A DNA stretch of 64,000 nucleotides from Streptococcus sciuri (GCF_024814375.1 NZ_JANUXX010000002.1:1-64000); one strand, 5' to 3'. Positions 50,047 through 60,136 are shown, counted from the first letter of the stretch. Made by a program: numbers and translations. The notes: generated from the letters alone by a model not told the origin.

Positions 50047-50145
50047 ATGACTAAGTTTGTAAAAAATGTAAATCGTAACCCTAAATTGGTGAAGTCTGGT
50101 CGAAGAAAAACAGTGAATACATTTATCTGTTTTGGTAAATTTTAA
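50047..50145 (+). CDS. Candidate lanthipeptide precursor, 32 residues
   Basis: Begins MTKFVKNVNR with GGAGG 8 bases upstream. No acidic residues, six Lys and three Arg (net about +9). The C-terminal part contains Thr22-x2-Thr25-x2-Cys28, a match, with Thr in place of Ser, to the S-x2-S-x2-5-C pattern that class III synthetases turn into labionin or lanthionine rings. It ends FICFGKF. It precedes the LanKC gene, with a strong hairpin after it, the usual precursor-high, enzyme-low arrangement. It is short, and the classical leucine-rich leader motif is absent, so cleavage site and ring pattern are open. Confidence 0.7.
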   Translation: MTKFVKNVNRNPKLVKSGRRKTVNTFICFGKF

Positions 50146-50163
50146 TCAGGTTTCAATGAAAAA

Positions 50164-50199
50164 AGATATTGCTAATATTAAACAGCAATATCTCTTTTT
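50164..50199 (+). terminator. Hairpin between precursor and downstream genes
   Basis: Perfect 10-bp stem AGATATTGCT / AGCAATATCT with a 10-base loop, followed by CTTTTTA. It lies 18 bases after the precursor stop. Partial read-through would give much precursor and little enzyme. Confidence 0.85.
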
Positions 50200-50230
50200 A
50201 ATATATAAGTAATTAAAGGAGCATGCCATC

Positions 50231-50497
50231 ATGAAAAAAATGATTATTATTACAGTTACACTTTTATTAGGAGTTGGTTTTCTATCATTCTTTGAGCTTG
50301 TAAAACCATCAACTGCAAAGCCAACAAACCACAAATTTATTACATTTGGAAAGGTTGATTTTTCAGACGATGATTCTGATAACGATTATGATTCAGACGA
50401 TGATTCTGATTCAGACGATTCAGATGAAAACACAAGTTGGTTTGAAAATTTTATTGAGAATCATAAAACACCATTCTCTAAGACAATTCAAAAATAG
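50231..50497 (+). CDS. Secreted acidic protein with FITFGK motif
   Basis: 88 residues: signal peptide/anchor (1-~29), then KFITFGK (35-41), a run of Asp and Ser with one Asn-Asp-Tyr (43-66; 14 Asp in the mature part), and a short tail. FI-T-FGK copies FI-C-FGK of the 32-residue peptide. Net charge of the mature part is about -11, opposite to the precursor. It could be an immunity or decoy protein that holds the cationic peptide outside the cell, a second unusual precursor, or a Ca2+-binding helper (DxDxD-like runs). The GGAG site is 5 bases upstream of ATG. Confidence 0.65.
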   Translation: MKKMIIITVTLLLGVGFLSFFELVKPSTAKPTNHKFITFGKVDFSDDDSDNDYDSDDDSDSDDSDENTSWFENFIENHKTPFSKTIQK

Positions 50498-50505
50498 AGA
50501 TGTAG

Positions 50506-52470
50506 GTGGTATATATGAGTATTTCTTTTACTTATAGAAATATAAAATATAAACCTTCAAATATCTTTGGTTTCAAAATTCATATATCAGCTACTTTTGA
50601 GAACTATAAGACAATAGTAGAAGCCGTCATCCCTTTTTTAGATAAGGAAAAAATAGCTTACAAATTTATAGAGAATGAATCAGATATTTTTTATAATTTT
50701 TCTGTTTTTGAGGATGCAGCTGAGTCTGGCAAATTAATTACTATATATCCTCAACCTCATCAATTTAGAGAAGTCGTTGAAAAATTGTATCAAATATTAC
50801 CAAGAGAAGCTGAAGGCATTTATATTTTAAGTGACCGAAATTACAAAGATTCGAGTATCTTATTTTATCGATTTGGTTTAATTCAATACTCATCAACTTC
50901 TTTTCAAGAGGGTATTCCTACATTAACCACTATAGAAGGAGATATTTGGCAGGACTATCAGAAAACTTATTTTGATTTACCGCCTTGGATAGATGATATC
51001 CAGGAAGAAATAGTAGAAGAAGAGGGTTATCTTGAAAAGAATTATGAAGTACTGGATTCACTTCATAACAGCAATGGTGGAAATATTTACCTTTGTCAAG
51101 ATAAGAAATTTTCTTCTCTTGTTGTACTAAAGGAGAGTCGCCCTCATATTCTTAGTTTTCAAAATATAGAGAAGAGAGAACTGCGTCAGAAAGAATATGA
51201 CATAACAATACGTTTACAAGAATTAGGGGTAGAAAATATCCTAAGACCTGTTGAATGTGTTGACGAATGGATTAATAGATACTTTATTTATAACTATATA
51301 GAGGGAGAAAACTTACTAGATATTTGTAAGGAGTTTGGAATAAATGCCTATTCCAGAAGCCACAAATCAAAAAACTTGAGATTATTTAACCAATTTCTAT
51401 CCTTAGTAAAATCTTTATCTACTCAGATTAATTATTTTCACTCTAAACAGTTGATTCTTAATGATATACATCCAGAGAATTTTATAATGGATAGTTCAGG
51501 GAAAATACATTTTATAGACCTGGAAAATTCTTATTTCTATGGTGAAAAACCATTTGTTGGAATCGAGAGTAAAATTAGTTTGAAACAATGGAATCACTTA
51601 GATGGTAAGGTAGCAGATTATCATAAGTTAGGAAATACTCTTTTGTGTCTATTAGCACGTCTATATATTGGGGAACAGCCTAACAAAGAATTAGAAATCC
51701 TAGATGATCTACTACTATCTTATGGTATAAAAACTAATTTATCTAGTTTTATTGATTATTTATTATCTGATGAGGTTAATGCTGAAGGGGTGAAAAATTG
51801 GCTAGAAAAGCTATACTCTCAGCCTATTCTAATAGAAGAAACTTTGCCAGAGCTGCAGCCAATAGTACCAGTATCATTTTTAGACAGAGTTAAAACACTT
51901 TGTTTTTCATACAAGAAATATGAGCACTATTTATCAAACGGCAAAGATATAACTGCTCAAGATGAAACTTCAGTTAGGTCTCTCATGAGTACTGAGAATA
52001 ATTTGGGGATAGGTGGACTATCAGGAATTATTATCTTATTTTCTGAGATGGGATTAAATAGCCTAGTTGAAGATGGAGTAAATTTGTTATTAAGTCGTTT
52101 AGTAGAAATTGATGAGGAGCTTTTGGTGCCTATTGGTAATGGTTTCTACTCTCCATACATTTACAATGGATTAGCAGGAGTTATCCAAGCATTGTACTAT
52201 GTAGATAAAAACAAATATCGTAAGTTGATTATGAAATTACGAAAAAGTCTTTTAGTGCAGTTTGCTCAATATGAAGATTACGATCGAGGAATGTTGGGAA
52301 TAGCAGACACATTATTATTGACAATGAAATATCAAACTAATAAATCTGTTATGCAGTATATAGAATCTTTGATGTTGAATAGTCACATATATCATAGACA
52401 TCGTAATCATGAATTATCAAATTTTAATCAAGTTTTAGATACTTATAATCAAATATGTAGTAAGTATTGA
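50506..52470 (+). CDS. LanKC-type (class III) lanthionine synthetase, short cyclase
   Basis: Phosphorylates Ser/Thr of a precursor, eliminates phosphate and forms rings. Domains: lyase (residues ~1-165; FKIHISAT, GKLITIYP, GIYILSDRNYKDSS), kinase (~170-440; Lys209 in VVLKESRPH, Asp320 in LNDIHPENF, Asp338 in FIDLEN) and a LanC-like part (~450-654; LGIGGLSG, YIYNGLAGV, RGMLGIADT). It ends after 654 residues, where class III enzymes usually have ~830-880, so the last third of the cyclase is missing; no Zn-ligand Cys/His set is visible. The start follows the acidic gene by 8 bases with AGGTGG before the ATG. Confidence 0.88.
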   Translation: MVYMSISFTYRNIKYKPSNIFGFKIHISATFENYKTIVEAVIPFLDKEKIAYKFIENESDIFYNFSVFEDAAESGKLITIYPQPHQFREVVEKLYQILPREAEGIYILSDRNYKDSSILFYRFGLIQYSSTSFQEGIPTLTTIEGDIWQDYQKTYFDLPPWIDDIQEEIVEEEGYLEKNYEVLDSLHNSNGGNIYLCQDKKFSSLVVLKESRPHILSFQNIEKRELRQKEYDITIRLQELGVENILRPVECVDEWINRYFIYNYIEGENLLDICKEFGINAYSRSHKSKNLRLFNQFLSLVKSLSTQINYFHSKQLILNDIHPENFIMDSSGKIHFIDLENSYFYGEKPFVGIESKISLKQWNHLDGKVADYHKLGNTLLCLLARLYIGEQPNKELEILDDLLLSYGIKTNLSSFIDYLLSDEVNAEGVKNWLEKLYSQPILIEETLPELQPIVPVSFLDRVKTLCFSYKKYEHYLSNGKDITAQDETSVRSLMSTENNLGIGGLSGIIILFSEMGLNSLVEDGVNLLLSRLVEIDEELLVPIGNGFYSPYIYNGLAGVIQALYYVDKNKYRKLIMKLRKSLLVQFAQYEDYDRGMLGIADTLLLTMKYQTNKSVMQYIESLMLNSHIYHRHRNHELSNFNQVLDTYNQICSKY

Positions 52471-52502
52471 TTTGGAAATTTTAAATCAAATTAGGAGTAG
52501 TT

Positions 52503-54386
52503 ATGGTAAATTTGAAGGACAACTTTTATGAGGCAGTTAATAGTAGCTGGTTACAACAAGTAACATTAAAAGAAACTCAAACTCATGTAGATAATTTTAC
52601 GGTAACTACAGACCTTATAGAGAGTATTTTACATCAAAAAATTAGAGAATGGATGGAAGGAGAAAAACTTCCAGAAGGTTCGTATCTAGATGATTTTCTA
52701 AAGTTTTATTCTCAAGCAGTAGATTTTAAAGAAAGAGAGAGAATAGGAATCACGCCTATTTTATCCGCTATTGATGAGTATAGAGAAATAAAATCATTTA
52801 AAGATTATACTTCTAAAATTTCTTCAATGGAATTAGAAGGAAAACCTAATTTTTTACCTTTTAATGTAGCACCTGACTTATTCAATACACAATTGAATGT
52901 TTTGTGGGCTGATGCTCCTAACTTGATTTTACATGATATTAGTTATTATGATGATAATGAAGAAGGAAATTTCTTACTTCAAGAATGGAAAAAATGTCAA
53001 AAAGAGTTATTGATGGAATTAGGTTTCTCAGTAGCTGAGTCAGAAGATGTTTTAGACAAGGTCATTGAACTAGATAAATTAATATCTAAACACCTACTAT
53101 CAAATGAAGAACGGTTAGACGTGAAAAATACTTATATTTCATACGACTTCCACTCATTTTCTAAGCTAGTACCAGAGTTACCTTTAATTTCTTTTTTTGA
53201 AGATATATTAGGAGAAGTTCCTTCTAAAATAATTGTTTCAGAGCAACGTTTTTGGGAAGATTTTGCTAAAGAGCTATATTCAGAAAAGTATTGGGAATAT
53301 CTCAAAGCTCGATTAATCTATATAATCTCTACAACCTGTATTTCATGTCTGACAGAAAATATTCGCTGTCTTTCTGAATCTTTTAATAGATTTTTAATGG
53401 GAACAGAAGAAGTTGACCCTCCAGAAGTAGGAGCATTTAACTTAGCACAATTTGCATTTAGTAATGAACTAGGCTATTGGTACTCACAAAATTATTTGTC
53501 TTTTGAAGATATACAATATATTCGAGAAATGGTTGACGGTATAATAAGTATGTATTGCTGTCAGATTCGTAATACAAAACAATTAGAAGAACATTCTCGA
53601 AAAAAATCTTTGGAGAAGCTGAAAAATATGGTAATTCAAATAGGCGGTCCTACAGAGCTAATGACTACAACACTAGTTAGTCAGGATCGAAATCTTTATG
53701 AGAATGCTAGAAATATTTTAAAACAATCAATCATAAATAATTGGAAAAAGTGGAATCAAAAAGTAGAACGTACAGATTGGGAGGTGCCTGCTTTTTCAGT
53801 AGACCCATTATATTATTCTCAGTTAAATAAAATTATACTTCCAGCAGGTCTGCTACAGAAACCTTTTTATTCTAGAGAGTACTCTAGAACTAAAAATCTA
53901 TCAAGAATTGGTTTTTTAATTGCTCATGAAATTTCTCACGCTTTTGATATTGAGGGAGCTCTATTTGATGAAGTAGGTAATTTTGGTAACTGGTGGTCAG
54001 AAAAGGATAGTGTTGTATTCCAAGAGATGACTATGAAAATTATAGATCATTATAATCAAAGAGAAATGTTAGATTTAAAAGTTGATGGCTATTTAACTGC
54101 ATCAGAAAACATTGCAGATATTGCAGGATTCTCATGTATATTAGAAATTGTAAAACAAGAATCAAGTACTGCCTTACAAGAATTGTTTATCAACTATGCT
54201 AAGCTATGGCGTTGTCTGTCTCGTAAAGAATATCTAGAATTTTCAATAATGAGCGATAATCATTCACCAAATAAACTTAGAGCAAATCTTGTATTGTCAA
54301 ATACTAAAGAATTCTTAGAAACATTTGATATAGCAGAAGAAGATGGTATGTGGCAAGATCTAAATAAATGCATTACAATTTGGTAA
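52503..54386 (+). CDS. M13 family metallopeptidase (PepO/neprilysin-like)
   Basis: A 627-residue zinc endopeptidase: His475-Glu-x2-His479 (HEISH) with the third ligand Glu535 in ENIADIAG (Asp539 conserved). The N-terminus has no signal peptide (MVNLKDNFYEAVNSSWLQQ, the PepO start), so it acts in the cytosol. It follows the synthetase by 32 bases with GGAG upstream, and is AT-rich like its neighbours. In this context it may trim the leader of the modified peptide or degrade stray peptide; neither is shown by the sequence. Confidence 0.9.
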   Translation: MVNLKDNFYEAVNSSWLQQVTLKETQTHVDNFTVTTDLIESILHQKIREWMEGEKLPEGSYLDDFLKFYSQAVDFKERERIGITPILSAIDEYREIKSFKDYTSKISSMELEGKPNFLPFNVAPDLFNTQLNVLWADAPNLILHDISYYDDNEEGNFLLQEWKKCQKELLMELGFSVAESEDVLDKVIELDKLISKHLLSNEERLDVKNTYISYDFHSFSKLVPELPLISFFEDILGEVPSKIIVSEQRFWEDFAKELYSEKYWEYLKARLIYIISTTCISCLTENIRCLSESFNRFLMGTEEVDPPEVGAFNLAQFAFSNELGYWYSQNYLSFEDIQYIREMVDGIISMYCCQIRNTKQLEEHSRKKSLEKLKNMVIQIGGPTELMTTTLVSQDRNLYENARNILKQSIINNWKKWNQKVERTDWEVPAFSVDPLYYSQLNKIILPAGLLQKPFYSREYSRTKNLSRIGFLIAHEISHAFDIEGALFDEVGNFGNWWSEKDSVVFQEMTMKIIDHYNQREMLDLKVDGYLTASENIADIAGFSCILEIVKQESSTALQELFINYAKLWRCLSRKEYLEFSIMSDNHSPNKLRANLVLSNTKEFLETFDIAEEDGMWQDLNKCITIW

Positions 54387-54424
54387 AAAATATACTGGTT
54401 TTTTATAAACTAGTATATTTTTTT
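54385..54424 (+). terminator. Terminator after the peptidase gene
   Basis: Stem AAATATACTGGTT / AACTAGTATATTT (one mismatch) followed by a run of T, directly at the stop codon. It closes the rightward operon. Confidence 0.8.
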
Positions 54425-54459
54425 GAACAATATGATGTACTATGTTACAATATATTTGA

Positions 54460-54950
54460 GGTGAGTTTTAAGATAATAACAGTAAATATCAATAATACTT
54501 TTTTTGTAACTTAACGTTCTCTTTTCAAAATTTAAAAGAAAATCAATTTTTGATATTTTTCAAACAGGAAAATTTGATATTAATCATGTTAGTGAAAATT
54601 TAGATTTTATAAAAGGTTCGGAACTTTTAACTGATGATACTTTAGAATTGAGAAAGCGACAAAATAACTGTTTAATTTTGTTCATGTGAATTGCTGACAA
54701 TCTCCAATTACTTTCCAGCTATGATTACATTATTGTAGATACTCATAATGATTCCAGTCTCCAGTCTGGTAACATCAAATTTCATATCTATAGCAGATAG
54801 TGTAATCGGGATAGCAGAGTCATATTTAATTACTAATAAAATTGAATACATCGGCAATACCTCAAAAGAATTTTTAGCAGCTGTTTCAGAAGAAAAAGTC
54901 CATCTTGGACAATTTTCTTCAATCTTTTTTGTTTTAATGGTAAATTTAAA
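54460..54950 (+). pseudogene. ParA-type plasmid partition ATPase, remnant
   Basis: Scattered ParA pieces on the plus strand: MSFKIITVNIN (54462-54494, start of the fold), IFDIFQTGKFDINHVSENLDF-like segment (54548-54610), Walker B YDYIIVDTHND (54720-54752), and IADSVIGIAESYLITN (54786-54834). The P-loop segment is missing and frames change between pieces. ParA homologues are part of Inc18 plasmids, so this fits the rep and recombinase genes on the other side of the cargo. Confidence 0.6.
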
Positions 54951-55118
54951 AACTCTTAGAAACATCGTTATATCCGCATTTCTAAGAGTTTATATTATAC
55001 GATAGTCAGACTCTAACATTACTATTTGTCTATTGTTGATAGGGTTTGTCTACGTTCTGAAACCAAGGTATGCACCTTGATCTTTCTTATTATGTGACTT
55101 TAATCCGTCTCGCTTGAA

Positions 55119-55153
55119 TACTATTAAAGTATTTAATCCAATATGGTATAATA
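55119..55153 (+). promoter_or_regulatory. Promoter of the small toxin gene
   Basis: TATAAT near 55147-55152 within TATGGTATAATAG, with a TTGAAT-type -35 about 30 bases upstream. A leader of about 100 bases follows; it contains GACGGTAGCT (55173-55182), whose complement recurs at 55405-55414 beyond the gene. Confidence 0.5.
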
Positions 55154-55253
55154 GAAGATGTAGAAAAGTAGAGACGGTAGCTCTTGTTTTCTGAAAGTGA
55201 GGTGGTACTTAATGTTGCATTCATCAAAATCCTACAGGAAGGAGGAGCATTGT

Positions 55254-55358
55254 TTGTCAGTGGCAGAAGCACTGCAAGTAATGTTTGCTTTTGGTGATTT
55301 CATCATCAGCTTGCTCACACTTGTAGTAGCTTTAATTGTTATGGGTAAACAAAAATAG
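55254..55358 (+). CDS. Hol_Tox-like hydrophobic peptide (type I toxin candidate)
   Basis: 34 residues from TTG 55254, reading SVAEALQVMFAFGDFIISLL and ending in VMGKQK: one membrane helix with a basic C-terminus, like the putative holin-like toxins of Gram-positive plasmids. AAGGAGGAG lies 6 bases before the TTG. An in-frame ATG at 55212 would make the protein 48 residues but places the ribosome-binding site inside it. A convergent antisense RNA could be the antitoxin. It would help retain the element. Confidence 0.65.
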   Translation: MSVAEALQVMFAFGDFIISLLTLVVALIVMGKQK

Positions 55359-55393
55359 CCGTCTACTTTAGCTGAGTTACGGCTATTTTTTTG
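55354..55393. terminator. Terminator shared by toxin and possible antisense RNA
   Basis: TAGCCGT ... ACGGCTA stem followed by TTTTTTT on the plus strand and preceded by AAAAA, so usable both ways. Type I toxin loci often share such a bidirectional terminator. Confidence 0.75.
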
Positions 55394-55466
55394 TAACTAT
55401 ACTTAGCTACCGTCTTAAACGGTTCTACATGGAGTTGAGTTCCAGCTCAACTCCCTTCTATTTTCA

Positions 55467-55685
55467 TTATATCATTTTTGAGCCAAAAGGCAACTCATTA
55501 ACTATGTGAATCACGCCCGTACGCATGAAAAATTTCTCTTGCCCTTTTTGTGCCCACCTCCAATTTTTGAAATGATGACTGTATCGCTTAACCATCATAT
55601 TATCAGTTGTCCCAATCACCATAAAAGAAATGCTTTTCTTAAACTTATAGCTATAATAATCTTTATCTACTTTTATAGCAATCAC
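55467..55685 (-). CDS. Hypothetical 72-residue protein containing the repeat
   Basis: From GTG 55685: an N-terminal half (IAIKVDKDYYSYKF, SFMVIGTTDN) unique in the window and a C-terminal half (MMVKRYSHHFKNWRWAQKGQ) found again at the left repeat. No ribosome-binding site is clear and no family is recognised. The repeat in both copies keeps the frame, which suggests that the sequence was coding when duplicated. It may be a real small gene or a remnant. Confidence 0.35.
   Translation of the reverse strand: MIAIKVDKDYYSYKFKKSISFMVIGTTDNMMVKRYSHHFKNWRWAQKGQEKFFMRTGVIHIVNELPFGSKMI
55517..55598 (+). repeat. Right copy of the direct repeat bounding accessory region B
   Basis: Identical to 42548-42623 over 57 + 19 bases in the same orientation, with an extra GATGAC at 55574-55579. 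The two copies bracket about 13 kb. Confidence 0.9.
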
Positions 55686-55738
55686 TTTTAGAAATTTTGT
55701 TATAATAAAACAGGAATGTAATTAGAAAGTGAAGCCTT

Positions 55739-56380
55739 ATGACACCAAATAAAGAGGATTACTTAAAATGTATTTATGAATTAGGACAGAATTCTAATAA
55801 AATCACAAACAAACAAATTTCAGAAAGCATGGATGTCTCTGCACCAGCAGCTTCTGAGATGACCAAAAAAATGATTGCCCAAGAACTCATTCAAAAAGAC
55901 AAGGAAAGGGGTTACATTTTATTAGAAAAAGGCTCAAGACTGGTATCTAAGCTCTACCGCAAACATCGCTTAATTGAGATACTGCTTTTAAATCATCTTA
56001 ATTACTCAACAGATGAAGTACATGACGAGGCAGAAGTACTCGAGCATGTGGTTTCAGATCGTTTTATTGACCGCTTAGATAAAATGCTAGGATATCCTAA
56101 GGAATGCCCACACGGTGGTTCTATTCCGTCTCCAAACGAACCACTTGTAGAGGCTCATCAGCAAACGCTAAGCCAAATTAAAAAGCTAGGTGATTACACC
56201 ATAGTACGTGTACGCGATAGTCACAATCTCCTCAACTATATGGAAAAATACCACTTAACCATTGGTACTAAACTCCAAGTACTAGAACACGATACCTACG
56301 CTGGTACTTTTACCATTATAGCAAACGGAAATACCTCTCAAATAACAGAAATTATCGCCAATCATATCTATGTTGACTAG
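55739..56380 (+). CDS. DtxR-family metal-dependent regulator (MtsR/ScaR/SloR type)
   Basis: A 213-residue Mn/Fe-responsive repressor: N-terminal helix-turn-helix (NKQISESMDVSAPAASEMTK), the metal-binding and dimer domain (HRLIEILLLNHL, HDEAEVLEHVVSD, CPHGGSIP), and a C-terminal FeoA/SH3-like domain. Members repress metal ABC transporters such as mtsABC. No transporter gene adjoins it here. Confidence 0.9.
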   Translation: MTPNKEDYLKCIYELGQNSNKITNKQISESMDVSAPAASEMTKKMIAQELIQKDKERGYILLEKGSRLVSKLYRKHRLIEILLLNHLNYSTDEVHDEAEVLEHVVSDRFIDRLDKMLGYPKECPHGGSIPSPNEPLVEAHQQTLSQIKKLGDYTIVRVRDSHNLLNYMEKYHLTIGTKLQVLEHDTYAGTFTIIANGNTSQITEIIANHIYVD

Positions 56381-56412
56381 AAAAACTCTGAACCGTTATC
56401 CAGAGTTTTTCT
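56381..56412. terminator. Bidirectional terminator between the metal regulator and treC
   Basis: AAAAACTCTG / CAGAGTTTTT with a 10-base loop, between convergent genes. Confidence 0.9.
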
Positions 56413-56423
56413 TGATTTTAACT

Positions 56424-58046
56424 TTAGATTAAAATAGCTAGAGTTTGATAAGGATTGAGAAGTAGTTTCTCATCAAGATTAGTATTTTCGTAATTACTGA
56501 GAAGCACTTGACCTTTAGTGTAAACCTCTGGTAAGGCGATTTCTGCCTTATCAGCACTGAAGTTATTGAGAACAAGGAGTTTTTGTCCAGCCAGTTGCCG
56601 CTCGAAAGCGTAAACTTGCTTACTGTCTTGATAAGCGGCTTTGTAATCTCCCTCTGAGATGATGGGGTAGTTTTTACGCAGAGCAATGAGTTTTTGATAA
56701 AAAGGAAAAATTTTCCCTGATTTTTCAGCAGTAACATTTATCTCTTTATAGGTTTTTCCAACGGCTAGCCAAGGTTTAGCGTTAGAAAAACCGGCATAGG
56801 CACTGTCATCCCATTGCATTGGCGTTCTAGAGTTATCACGTGACTTTGCCTTAATAATAGCAAAAGCTTCTTGTTCGCTTTTTCCTGAGTCAACCAATCC
56901 TTTATAAGCATTGAGACTTTCAATATCAACATAATCAGACATAGATGTAAAGTCAGGATCAAGCATACCAATCTCCTCACCCATGTAAACATATGGTGTC
57001 CCTCTTGAGAGATGGATGCTAGCAGCTAGCATCGTTGCCCCTTCGTTACGAAAGTTTTTCACATCCACAAAACGATTCAATGCACGCGGTTGATCATGAT
57101 TATTCCAAAAAAGAGCACTCCAACCTCCACCCTCACTCATAGCCTCACCCCAAGTATGAAAGAGAGTTTTAAGACTATCAAAGTCAAAAGCTTTTAATGT
57201 CCATTTTTGCCCCTTATCATAGTCTACCTTGAGATGATGAAAATTAAAGACCATTGATAACTCACGTCGATTTGGGTTGCTATACTTGACACAGTTGTCA
57301 ATTGTTGTAGAACTCATCTCACCGACAGTCATACTATTACTATCTTGCCCAAAACTAGCTTCGTTTAGCTCTCTTAGATACTCGTGTGTAATTGGACGAT
57401 CGGTATAGGCGGGTTTTCCATCATTGATAGGACAATCCACTAAAGTCTCATCTTTACCGATGAGATTAACCACATCAAAGCGGAAATGCTTGACCCCTTT
57501 ATCACGCCAAAAGTTGACAACCTTGAACAGTTCTTCTCGAACATTAGGATTACGCCAGTTAAGGTCGGCTTGTGTAACATCAAAAAGATGCAGATAATAT
57601 TTCCCAGTATGACCAAAAGGTGCCCAAGCATTCCCACCAAATTTGGAAAGCCAGTCTGTTGGTTTATCCCTTAGAATAAAGAAATCTTGATAATAAGAAT
57701 TACCTGCAAGTGCTTTTTGAAACCATTCATGTTCTGTTGAACAGTGGTTTAACACCATATCTAGCATAAGCTCGATACCATATAATTTAGCTGTTGAGAC
57801 GAGTTCTTCAAAGTCTGTCATCGTTCCAAAGAGAGGGTTGACAGCAGTGTAATTTGAAATATCATAACCATTATCCCGCTGAGGACTAGGATAGAAAGGA
57901 TTGAGCCAAATAATATCAATACCAAGCTCAGCCAGATAAGGCAATTTTTCCTTAATTCCTTGTAAATCTCCAACCCCATTTCCTGTAGTGTCTTTATAAG
58001 ACTTAGGGTAAATTTGATAGACGACACTTTTTTTATCAAACGACAT
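56424..58046 (-). CDS. treC: Trehalose-6-phosphate hydrolase (alpha,alpha-phosphotrehalase)
   Basis: Splits trehalose 6-phosphate to glucose and glucose 6-phosphate in the cytosol. GH13 features: VYQIYPKSYKDTTGNGVGDL start, DMVLNHCS, HFRFDVVNLIG with the nucleophile Asp, TVGEMSS with the acid Glu, and NNHDQPR. It is 540 residues. Second gene of the treBC operon, 22 bases after treB. Confidence 0.94.
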   Translation of the reverse strand: MSFDKKSVVYQIYPKSYKDTTGNGVGDLQGIKEKLPYLAELGIDIIWLNPFYPSPQRDNGYDISNYTAVNPLFGTMTDFEELVSTAKLYGIELMLDMVLNHCSTEHEWFQKALAGNSYYQDFFILRDKPTDWLSKFGGNAWAPFGHTGKYYLHLFDVTQADLNWRNPNVREELFKVVNFWRDKGVKHFRFDVVNLIGKDETLVDCPINDGKPAYTDRPITHEYLRELNEASFGQDSNSMTVGEMSSTTIDNCVKYSNPNRRELSMVFNFHHLKVDYDKGQKWTLKAFDFDSLKTLFHTWGEAMSEGGGWSALFWNNHDQPRALNRFVDVKNFRNEGATMLAASIHLSRGTPYVYMGEEIGMLDPDFTSMSDYVDIESLNAYKGLVDSGKSEQEAFAIIKAKSRDNSRTPMQWDDSAYAGFSNAKPWLAVGKTYKEINVTAEKSGKIFPFYQKLIALRKNYPIISEGDYKAAYQDSKQVYAFERQLAGQKLLVLNNFSADKAEIALPEVYTKGQVLLSNYENTNLDEKLLLNPYQTLAILI

Positions 58047-58068
58047 AAGTAATCCTCACTTTATGCTT

Positions 58069-60099
<2,031 letters not shown>

Positions 60100-60136
60100 T
60101 CAAGTGCATGGGCTTGATTTTTATCATGTTTTTATT

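Noticed and set aside
54708-55005. Overlapping ~85-codon ORFs on both strands
   Set aside because: The plus-strand frame carries ParA pieces (ADSVIGIAE) without an N-terminal domain; the minus-strand frame is its shadow. I treat the region as a ParA remnant.
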